Part shown: in pieces, positions 57,030-64,000 of the stretch
Layout of the letters: every line of letters begins with the position of its first letter
Numbering within the stretch: position 1 is the stretch's first letter
From: Cristatella mucedo
Taxonomy: Eukaryota > Bryozoa > Phylactolaemata > Cristatellidae
Length of the DNA: 64,000 nucleotides
Assembly (NCBI GenBank): GCA_009760855.2
Contig: WPIO01000018.1
Coordinates: 2,421,001 to 2,485,000 of the forward strand
Direction: 5' to 3'
Translations under genes and position numbers: made by a program
The notes under the pieces: model-generated
Databases searched by the model: none
Told to the model about the DNA's origin: nothing
Seen by the model: only the letters and a program-made list of their open reading frames with translations

Positions 57030-57640
57030 GATAACGAGCGTGGCTCAGATGGCTCGAAGTATCTGCACTCTTCCTCCGGTCGATGTCATAGCCAAACACA
57101 AGTTTGGCTTTCATTTCTACGTCAACGGCCCTAGTTCTACAGAGAGTGAAAAGAATGGGGCCTAAAACGGGCCTAAACCGCGTCAAGTACCTTACCTTAG
57201 GGCTCCTCAAAATACCAACAGCCAATTGCAACTACACTCTGAGCTGGTTTGGTCCAGCGGGTAAGGTGCTCGTCCCGATCAAGGCCTGGCTGAGGTCGTG
57301 GGCTCCAGCCCCGAGGCATATGTGAAGTGCCTGAATAGAGATTAAGTTCTCTTGGGGCGCTATACAAATGAATTATATATATATATATATATATATCTAC
57401 TGAGGTAGACCTAACCCAGTTTAGCGCTGCACAAGTAATACACATGCGTGTCAAGACCCGCTCCGGAAGAATCTGGTGGTCAATAGTATGAAATGCAGCT
57501 GATAGATACAGGAGTTCCAGCAGAGACGCATCACCCTGATCAACATGATTCGGGATCTTGTGGTATAAACCCAGGGCATTTTCCATGTACTGGTTACTTC
57601 TCAATTCTTTTTTGAACTTGTATCCTGGTCTGGTGATTTT
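57030..57640 (-). mobile_element. RT fragment of a LINE, split by SINE-1
   Basis: On the minus strand the right part reads SLLELLYLSAAFHTIDHQIL (RT motif A) and the left part RFRPVLGPILFTLCRTRA and KLVFGYDID (motif B and the region before YADD). The SINE-1 at 57239-57396 lies between the two, so it inserted into the RT. Confidence 0.75.
57239..57396 (+). mobile_element. SINE-1 copy inserted in an RT fragment
   Basis: TGAGCTGGTTTGGTCCAGCG, GGTAAGGTGCTCG, B-box-like GGGCTCCAGCCCCGAGG, tail GTGAAGTGCCTGAATAGAG and AAGTTCTCTTGGGGCGCTAT, then AATTATATATAT. Confidence 0.85.
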
Positions 57641-57880
57641 ATATATCATTTAACTGCTTGACCACCACTTGCTCAGGTATCTTGAAAAAGGATAGGGAGG
57701 CCAGTTTTTGCCTCCAGTAGATATTTAAATTTCGCTGACCAGGCAACTAAGCATCAGCTTTCAGGGAGTGAATTATTCACGCTAGGAGAATCGAAATGCC
57801 CCAGAAATTATTGATCCACACTGGCCCGACTGTCGTGCAGGATAGACTACACAAAGCCCTTGCATTCAGGCACTTTTCTA
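57641..57880. other. No gene recognised
   Basis: No exon or nameable repeat between the RT fragment and the SULT-D relic. Confidence 0.3.
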
Positions 57881-57995
57881 CTTTCGGATAGGTCCACACG
57901 ACGACATTATTGCCTGCGCCGGTATAGCAATAGATTCTGCGAAGCTCACTTAATTGCACCAGTATTTCACGTTGTCCTAGGGTGCTCTTGAAACG
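57881..57995 (-). pseudogene. SULT-D: isolated decayed sulfotransferase exon 1
   Basis: On the minus strand: KSTLGQREILVQLSELRR, then GAGNNVVVWTYPK followed by VEK. The VWTYPK block equals the end of SULT-A exon 1, but after Lys the Ala codon and the G|GT donor are lost (AAAGTAGAAAAG). No other exon is seen on this strand nearby. Its orientation is opposite to C and E. Confidence 0.7.
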
Positions 57996-58514
57996 ACAGA
58001 TTATCATTATCATTAACATTATTATACCTATCAAAGATTATCCTACTATTGCCACTAGAGATTAGAAAGGTGATACTACTGCTATTATAAGTAACGGATT
58101 TTCCTTCAGTACAGTATTTTTCCTAATTTCTTAGGATACAAATGCAAGAATGCCCACTTTTCCATAAAACTGCTATTGCAGGATAGCCAATAAAATTCTT
58201 CAGTTTTACTGTTCGGCCGACTGCAGATGTCAGGTTCTCGCATATCACATGCGATGTGCCGCTACCCGAATTAGTGAGGGACTTAAGGCAGACTTAGTTC
58301 TGTTAAGAACTATCCCTATCAGTGTAACCAAACAGGTGACAGTCGAACATTGTAGTTCATGCTATTGATGATTCAGAGAATAGTAAATAGCCACATTTTA
58401 TTCACCTGGTATCAAGAGGTTGCTTGCACCCAGTAAATGAGTTTTCGTTGGTGTGAGGACAATTTAGAGAGCTATAGAAGTTCCGCTAAGTCCTTCTAGT
58501 GCTGTTCCTTTCGA
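57996..58514. other. No gene recognised
   Basis: AT-rich, with an ATT/ATC-rich patch at 58000-58080. No exon or repeat named. Confidence 0.35.
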
Positions 58515-58760
58515 AGAATGTGGACCGAACAAATAGTGGCAGACCTGCTACGCTCTTGTGTCCAAACTTCAGAACTAGTACGAAAATTGCATTCAGATTT
58601 TCGAGAAAATCACTCCGCACAGTTGGTACTGGTGCGAACGTATAACGACTTGCTCAGGATTACTGACTTAGGCAGAGTCTTTCTGCTAATATCTTGGCAG
58701 CTTTTGAAATGATTTATCCATCACCCAATACTTCTTGAGCGAGGAGGGTCCGAATCCACA
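58515..58760 (+). mobile_element. LINE RT fragment
   Basis: ELVRKLHSDFRENHSAQLVL, VRTYNDLLRITDLGRVFLL, then after a deletion PILLERG. This is the region just before and around RT motif A of a family 1 relative; the LDLSAAFD box is deleted. Confidence 0.7.
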
Positions 58761-58779
58761 TCCGAGTCCAAATTCCATT

Positions 58780-59420
58780 CAATTACACTTAAGTACTCTC
58801 AAGCAAATTGGCTGCAAAGACGGAGGCCTGTAGCGCAACTTAGCGAAATCCACCGCAATTGGCATTTTAAGCCACCGTGAAGCACCCACTAGGATTGAAT
58901 ATGAAACTAGGCTATGTTTTAACAGCACTCGCAAAAACTCTCGCCGCTCAGCGTGCGAACTCTCATGCAACCCGCTGCAATAGACTGGGAAACCGCTAAC
59001 CAAATTGATTCATCAAAATCCACTGCAATTCATAGCAGTTTAAAAAATATCCTGCGAAAAAATCTCTTTTAGAATGAATGAAATGTGACAGCACATTCTG
59101 TTACAAGTGTACTTACTAAATTTCACGAGAATTAGCACGGGCGTCTCGGGCAATGCACTGCAATCGACTGCAATACCATCATTCATTTCAATTAACTCCA
59201 AAATGCTCCAAAATAGGTTACGCCGAGCACCAATTTGTATCGCTAGTTAGCACAGTGCGTTAAGTGCACACTACGTAAATTCAAGCCAGTGTACAAGCGC
59301 GATCTCTGGCAACGCCCGGCCATCACCCGAAATTGCCTTAACAAGTACAGCAATCCACCCTAATCCGCTGCAAATCATTCTGAAATCGTCAGAGCGAAGC
59401 TCCAATTTAGATTGCATATA
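58780..59420. repeat. Possible unidentified repeat with recurring CACTGCAAT words
   Basis: Words such as CACTGCAAT (about 59014, 59154) and CGACTGCAAT (59166), with CAATCCACCCTAATCCGCTG (59350), recur in different spacing, as in decayed transposon arrays. No open frame, no terminal repeats seen. Confidence 0.3.
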
Positions 59421-59996
59421 ACGGGGTAGTCGACGAAAAGTTTAAGACTTTAATTAGGAACTGTTAATTTATTTGATGTTTGCATATTAAAAGATAAACC
59501 AATTATAAATGCAATCACAAATTTTGGTGGTTGTCAGATGACTGGAACATGGTCAATAAAATTGTTATCTAAAACATATTAAAACCGGAAGTATCATCAA
59601 GCTCAACAAAATAATTTTCATTGAAAAATAGCAGAGCCGGAACTGCGGTTTTCTGGTAAACTCTGCGAATATAAGCTACTCAGCCCTAAACGGACCCTCA
59701 GAAAATAATTTTCAAAAATGACAAAACGTAAGACTTTCCCGGAATTGACACGCCCCTCGAGATCAAACGTCCGACTGGTAGTATAACCAGATCATAAAAG
59801 AGTAAACCCCTTCTCGGCTGGGGCCTAGTCCTGCCTCCTCTTCCCCGCCCCGCCCATAGGAACCGGCCGCAAACGGCATTCCAAGGCCCACTCCTTATTT
59901 ACTTTACATGTTTACATTGATGTGTTTGCATAGGATCACAAACTGAAAGTGACTGTCCTTCGACCAATAGACGAACATTAGGGATATTGTATTTGG
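59421..59996. other. No gene recognised
   Basis: Contains a short GC-box-like stretch (CCCCGCCCCGCCC near 59842). No exon identified. Confidence 0.3.
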
Positions 59997-60316
59997 CTCT
60001 GCACGTCCTAGACTGTGGAACTCGCTTCCACAATTCTTAAGCAACGACAGCTTCTCTCCTAGTGCCGACTATAGCTCATCTTTTTCAGCGGTCCTGAGCT
60101 GCTACTTCAATGCTACTCACTACCTCAACTGCTCTCCTGACTCTGCTATGCGTCCCACTTTCTCTTTGTTGCGTGAGACGAAGTCTGTTGGCTACCGAAT
60201 GCGTACCGAAAGCCGCTTAGGCTGTGAGTGCGCTATAAAAAAACTCTCCTGCGTAACACCCACATGGTCTTTATGACTTTGTGGAGTTACTGACGGAGAT
60301 ACATTACATTACTTAG
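59997..60316 (+). mobile_element. LINE family 2, 3' end
   Basis: CCTAGACTGTGGAACTCGCT (RLWNSL), then the 3' UTR with GCGTGAGACGAAGTCTGTTG, CTGCGTAACACCCACATGG and the ATACATTACATTAC end. Close to the 37.1-kb copy. Confidence 0.88.
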
Positions 60317-60449
60317 GCCACGTTGGAGTCGATTGCCGTGCAGTGTATGCGCATGTTTACGTGTGTGCATGCACAATGGCGTTAAAACTTGCATACCTTG
60401 GATTGCCACCTACTATGTGCTCTTGTTGGTAGAGTTGGCAACTCCCTGG

Positions 60450-60575
60450 TAGAACGAGAGAGGAAGAGGAAGAGAGTTACAGAGCAAGAGGGAGAGAGCA
60501 AGAGGATAGAGGGGAGAGAGGGAGAGGGAAGAAAGGAAAGACGAAGGGGAGAGAGAGAGAGAGATAGGAGAGCTA
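60450..60575. repeat. Purine-rich (GA/GGA) tract
   Basis: About 120 bp almost entirely G and A on the plus strand, ending in a GA run, 280 bp upstream of the SULT-E start codon. Confidence 0.85.
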
Positions 60576-60694
60576 TATTCCAAGGTAGCAGTGAAAGTGA
60601 GAGAGCGAGGAGAGTCTGCAGCTACAAGGTGGAAATAGCGAGATTATAGAGTAGGCACGGGCCGGCGGACAGGCAGAAAGTTTGCAGCGAGCGA

Positions 60695-60854
60695 CGCCCT
60701 GGGTCGAATGACCCGCGCTATAATAGATTTCGCCAGCGGTGGAAGGAGGTGAAAGTTCATGCATACCAGTGCGACAATGAGTCAGCCATTTCGCGTCCTA
60801 CCATATTGAATCCCGCGCGATAGCGAATCCTGTGCGTCGTGCTACGTTTAGCTG
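60695..60854 (+). promoter_or_regulatory. Candidate SULT-E promoter
   Basis: GGGTCGAATGACCC (60701-60714) is an inverted repeat resembling two nuclear-receptor half-sites (GGGTCG and, inverted, GGGTCA) spaced by 2. It is followed directly by GCGCTATAATAG, a TATA-like box about 130 bp before the ATG. TGAGTCAGCC (60778-60787) matches AP-1 and resembles Maf/CNC sites. All are short motifs, so function is inferred from position only. Confidence 0.35.
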
Positions 60855-61002
60855 ATGGCATCCACGCTGGTTGAGAGGCCACTCTCTCTAGACGGTGTTT
60901 TATTCGATGAGCTGTGTACTCCCTTGGAGCGGCTCAATGCCGCCATGGGCTACGACGACATCCGCGACGACGACGTCTTCGTTTGCGCTTACCCCAGAGC
61001 TG
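60855..61002 (+). CDS. SULT-E exon 1
   Basis: 148 nt, 49 codons plus G; donor GCTG|GTAATG. It contains LFDELCTPLERLNAAMGYDD. It aligns end to end with SULT-A exon 1, which has a 13-residue longer N-terminal part. Confidence 0.9.
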
Positions 61003-61760
61003 GTAATGGTTAGCTGTCTGCATTTTGTCGTGCATTCGCCGTGCCGGCGTGCTGTTTGCTTAATCAACGCCCGGGCCATGCAGTTCGGTCATCCAGACCG
61101 TCCCCTTACGTCTACATGGTCGAGAAGCAAGTGAAATGGTGGCCCCTGCTAAACCGGCAAGATTATGTCCGATAATCGTTATTTGTGATTAAGCAATTGT
61201 GCGATAACTTATGGTCAAGGCCCTATAGAAAACGGGCGCCATAGGCAGGAGTCGTGATACAGGATTCGGCATTGGTGCAGCACCTACAAGTAACTTGTCG
61301 TGCTATAAGGTTCAGGCATCACCAGTCTTCGTCGCACGTCGGCTGAGACTAGCGCCGTTACGAGCTCTGCGTTTGTGGCGTAGTTCTGACTGGCCGTGAA
61401 AGCCGCACAGCACTATTGTAACGCGAGCGCTCTCCACATCGCCGGGCGCCGGTTCGAAGATAGTTTCGGGCAGAACCGTTGGCCTGCTGGAGAGGCTCCA
61501 AGGGTCCCGATAGCCAGGAGGTGGGGTGCTAGCTCTTCACTACCGCGGTCGTGGGTTCGATCCTGCAAGCGGTGGTAGCCGTTAAGATTCTTCCTCCGCT
61601 ATACGAATGAGGCTGTTAAATCAGCTAATATTAATATGCAGGCCAACTCCATCACGGAAGCGTTAGAAGCAAAGGGAGAGCAACCAGCAAGTTGGCAAGG
61701 TATTGGCATCCCACGTGGGAGCTCGAGAACCAGAAGCTCGCCTTGCGTGCGATGCTCCCC

Positions 61761-61808
<48 letters not shown>

Positions 61809-61841
61809 GCTCTCTCTAGCTCTCTCTCTCTCTCCCTCTAG

Positions 61842-61930
<89 letters not shown>

Positions 61931-61941
61931 GCTGTTTCTCT

Positions 61942-62021
<80 letters not shown>

Positions 62022-63185
62022 CACCATCGTTCGTTGTAGAGGCTGACTTGGCTGCTTGGTTTGTAAGGCCTCAGGAAACGTTGGTGTGCTACATAAACCA
62101 GACTAAGGTTAATTAGGTAGTATTTGCTGCTCCTGAATCTTAACGACTGGGAACCGAATTTGTCATAATCTGCGGTTTTGTTTTAAACAGCAGAAGTCAT
62201 GCAATAGTCAGGCAGTCGTGATTTGGGTAAACGAGAGAATTTTAGGCTGAAGCTCGTGGAGGACGAATGCAGCCCTCGGTGGCTGTCGAATAAACTGGCC
62301 TGGGCTGTGGGCAGAGACTTGTTATGTAAAGTTTGGTAGTTCTTCTTTGCTGCCGTGTTCAGCTACCGTCGACATACCTGCGTGTATTAAGGCAGTATCT
62401 GTGACTCGCTAGCCACTGTTCAATGCCCATGAGTCTTCTGACCCACTGTGGCCAATCGTGGTTAGATTACATTGCAAGATACTGTCCGATTTATCTGTGA
62501 TTAAATGTGAAGACAACTGTGGGCTTTTGTAATACAGTTTGTCATCAAGTAAGGGATCCTTGAACTGCTTTGTTTTCCATAGGCTCTCTGCTGTAAAGGG
62601 CTCATGTGGAAGCATGTTCATGCTCAATTAGCCTGAGCACATGGTGCTTGAGATTATTAGCTGCTCCTGAATTATAAGTATTTTGAATCAGATATATGTC
62701 ATAATCTACGGTGCAGATCTGTGAAAATAACGTCTGCAGTGATTTCTGTCAGTTGTACTTTGAGCTTTATGGTGCGCTGGAGTTGTGGGCTACACCTTGT
62801 GCTGTGAAGATGTAGCCCACTGCTGCTGTCGAATATGCTGCCCTACATAAATGGCAACGACTTGTAATACGAAGGTATGGGTAAAATCTTGATTGCTGCC
62901 TAGCTGTGCTACAATCAGCTTCCCGGCAGTTTTCGGGTGCAGGATTGACGAATTGCTAGGTGTGATTCGAGGTGGGAGCTCCAGCCACGTTTGTCAGGTG
63001 TCTTCCGTGGCTGTGTTCATGGTAAGGGCTTTAGTTCAGGAGATGCTGTAGGGCATCTACGACCAGTTTCACATCTAGAAATCGTCTATGTGTGCGCGTG
63101 CACACTCACGAACATGTATGCGTGCATGTGAGTGTGTGCATGTGTGTGGATGCATGTACGTGCCAGTGTATCAGTGTGTGCATAC

Positions 63186-63216
<31 letters not shown>

Positions 63217-63784
63217 CCTGTGTGCATGCATGCGTGCGCAATGCCTAGGGCAATGGTCGGCTGGCAGCTGACAGCACATGCTTTCGTGAAGAACTGCAGT
63301 TGGGAGGACCAGCAACATGCTGGTTGGGCTCTCCAACGATGCCTTCTGGTCGACTCCTGTCCAGGTGCTCATTGGGCTGCCGACATTGCCAACAAGATCG
63401 CTCGCGACTCCGACGTCAAGAAAGTAGCCAACGTCCAGCTCAACACGGCCTACCTCGAGAAGGCGCAGGAGCCTCGAAACTCTCCGGATCCAGTGAGCAT
63501 CTGCCTCTTGCCAGTAACCTCGGATTGCTCTGCTGCTGCTGCTGCTGCTGCTGCTGCTTGCCGGCATCGCTTGGGAGCTGGCTGAGTGCAGCCTCTGCTC
63601 TCTGGCCACTGTTTCAGCGGCTTGCATCTTGAACTTGTATGCATAGGTGGAGAAGCAGTCGGCATTTGCTAAGCCGAGGTTCCTCGATCTGCAGGAGCTG
63701 TCCGAGCTGCAATCGCCGCGTGTCCTGCTCACGCATCTGCCGTGTCACCTGCTGCCCGAGAAAGTGCGGATGGGCAGAGCCAAG
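60855..63784 (+). CDS. SULT-E: sulfotransferase exons 1-3, continues past the window
   Basis: Exons 60855-61002, 63365-63492 and 63647-63784 join in frame (phases 1 and 0) into 138 open residues; the last donor is phase 0 as in SULT-A. Exon 1 starts MASTLVERPL and ends DDDVFVCAYPRA; exon 2 reads AHWAADIANKIARDSDVKKV; exon 3 has LQELSELQSPRVLLTHLPCH. The family Lys of the PAPS loop (YPK) is Arg48, the loop is GAHW instead of GTTW or GTHW, and the KTH triad is LTH with His122 kept. Either function is altered or constraint is relaxed. There are no stops or frameshifts. Exons 4-7 should lie to the right of the window. Confidence 0.9.
61506..61630 (+). mobile_element. SINE-2, deleted copy
   Basis: GTCGTGGGTTCGATCCTGC (B box), GCAAGCGGTGGTAGCCG, CCGCTATACGAATGAGGC and TGTTAAATCAGCTAAT. 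Compared with the 42.7-kb copy, it has an internal deletion after the B box. Confidence 0.8.
61761..62020. repeat. (CT)n microsatellite, about 260 bp
   Basis: Nearly pure CT with CTAG and CTGT interruptions; the longest simple repeat in the window. Confidence 0.98.
63088..63215. repeat. (TG)n-rich tract
   Basis: TGTGTGCGTGCATG-type sequence with a pure GT run at 63187-63212, 150 bp upstream of SULT-E exon 2. Confidence 0.95.
63365..63492 (+). CDS. SULT-E exon 2
   Basis: 128 nt; acceptor ACTCCTGTCCAG, donor CCA|GTGAGC. It completes a Gly and encodes 42 residues; AHWAADIANKI corresponds to THWVGDIVSKI of SULT-A. Confidence 0.87.
63530..63558. repeat. (CTG)n trinucleotide run in SULT-E intron 2
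   Basis: About nine CTG/GCT units in the 154-bp intron between exons 2 and 3. The poly-Ala and poly-Cys frames across it are artefacts. Confidence 0.95.
63647..63784 (+). CDS. SULT-E exon 3
   Basis: 138 nt, 46 codons, phase 0 at both ends; acceptor TTGTATGCATAG, donor AAG|GTAGGC. The C-terminal part SPRVLLTHLPCHLLPEKV aligns with SPRVIKTHLLYDMLPQQV of SULT-A, including the His. Confidence 0.92.
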
Positions 63785-63867
63785 GTAGGCCGACGACACT
63801 TTAAGATACGAGCCAGCTCTCGTGTGGCCGACTGCAAGGTGTGCTCAGGTCATGCATTGCTCCAAGT

Positions 63868-64000
63868 CAGGGGTCGGCAACCTGCATCTTGTGAGCCGCA
63901 TACGGCTCTTTCGATGTCAAGATGCGGCTTTCCAGTTCCATGTGCAAATATTAGTAATTATATTTTATTTTCAAAACATAAAAAATATTATACTGTAAAA
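63868..64000 (+). mobile_element. hAT-like DNA transposon end (continues past the window)
   Basis: CAGGGGTCGGCAACCTGCAT is the terminal inverted repeat style of hAT elements. It is followed by the subterminal palindromic GAGCCGCATACGGCTCTTTC, common in Charlie-like hATs. It begins 83 bp after SULT-E exon 3, inside its next intron. A candidate left target copy is CTCCAAGT. The other end is outside the window. Confidence 0.7.

Larger units (their letters stand above)
61003..63364 (+). other. SULT-E intron 1 and its contents
   Basis: A 2.4-kb intron with a SINE-2 copy (61506-61630), a (CT)n array (61761-62020), a diverged internal duplication (about 62130-62360 and 62660-62920) and a TG-rich tract (63088-63215). 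No other exon seen. Confidence 0.7.

Noticed and set aside
61806-62027. Glu/Arg-rich frame over the CT array
   Set aside because: Microsatellite artefact inside SULT-E intron 1.
63106-63732. 208-codon minus-strand frame
   Set aside because: It is antisense to SULT-E exons 2 and 3 and crosses the (TG)n and (CTG)n repeats; the plus-strand exons explain the open frame.

Overview
This is a stretch of animal nuclear DNA. It has spliced genes with GT-AG introns, tRNA-derived SINEs, CR1/L2-type non-LTR retrotransposons with (ATT)n tails, long dinucleotide arrays, DNA-transposon ends, an LTR-element remnant and a U1 snRNA copy. There are no operons, Shine-Dalgarno sites or long uninterrupted ORFs. 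The species cannot be named. The exon layout of the main genes resembles chordate cytosolic sulfotransferases, but the transposons do not fix the lineage; I call it an invertebrate-type metazoan.

The genes are a local cluster of cytosolic sulfotransferase (SULT, PAPS-dependent) genes, which short-ORF calling hides. SULT-A (minus strand, 2739-21924) is a complete seven-exon gene. Its splice phases (1,0,0,1,0,1) all agree, giving 972 nt and 323 residues with PAPS loop, catalytic His and RKG motifs. SULT-B (plus, about 31757-38830) is a pseudogene with frameshifts, lost splice sites and an LTR-element insertion inside its exon 4. SULT-C (plus, 41214-49012) keeps exons 4-7 with good splice sites but has an in-frame TGA in exon 4 and no visible exons 1-3. 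B and C are tandem duplicates that share intron sequence, including a 96-bp intron of equal length. SULT-D (minus, about 57881-57995) is a lone decayed first exon. SULT-E (plus, from 60855) shows exons 1-3 open and in phase and runs off the right edge; it has unusual active-site residues.

Most other DNA is repeats. LINE family 1 appears in about 25 fragments. Its 3' end folds into a hairpin followed by (ATT)n, and SINE-1 (tRNA-like head) carries nearly the same terminal hairpin, as expected of a LINE/SINE partnership. LINE family 2 and SINE-2 make a second set. There is also a pogo/Tigger-like element with inverted ends in a SULT-A intron, a hAT-like terminus at the right edge, and a 984-bp LTR containing 122-bp tandem units with telomere-like CCCTAAACCCTAA cores.

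The most striking single object is at 55389-55552. It is a 164-nt U1 snRNA copy with an intact 5' splice-site-pairing end, fused at its 3' end to the 3' part of a family 1 LINE. This looks like a template-switch chimera made by a CR1/L2-type LINE. GC-rich, CpG-rich islands at 51.58-52.44 kb and 54.15-54.65 kb have no recognisable gene attached.
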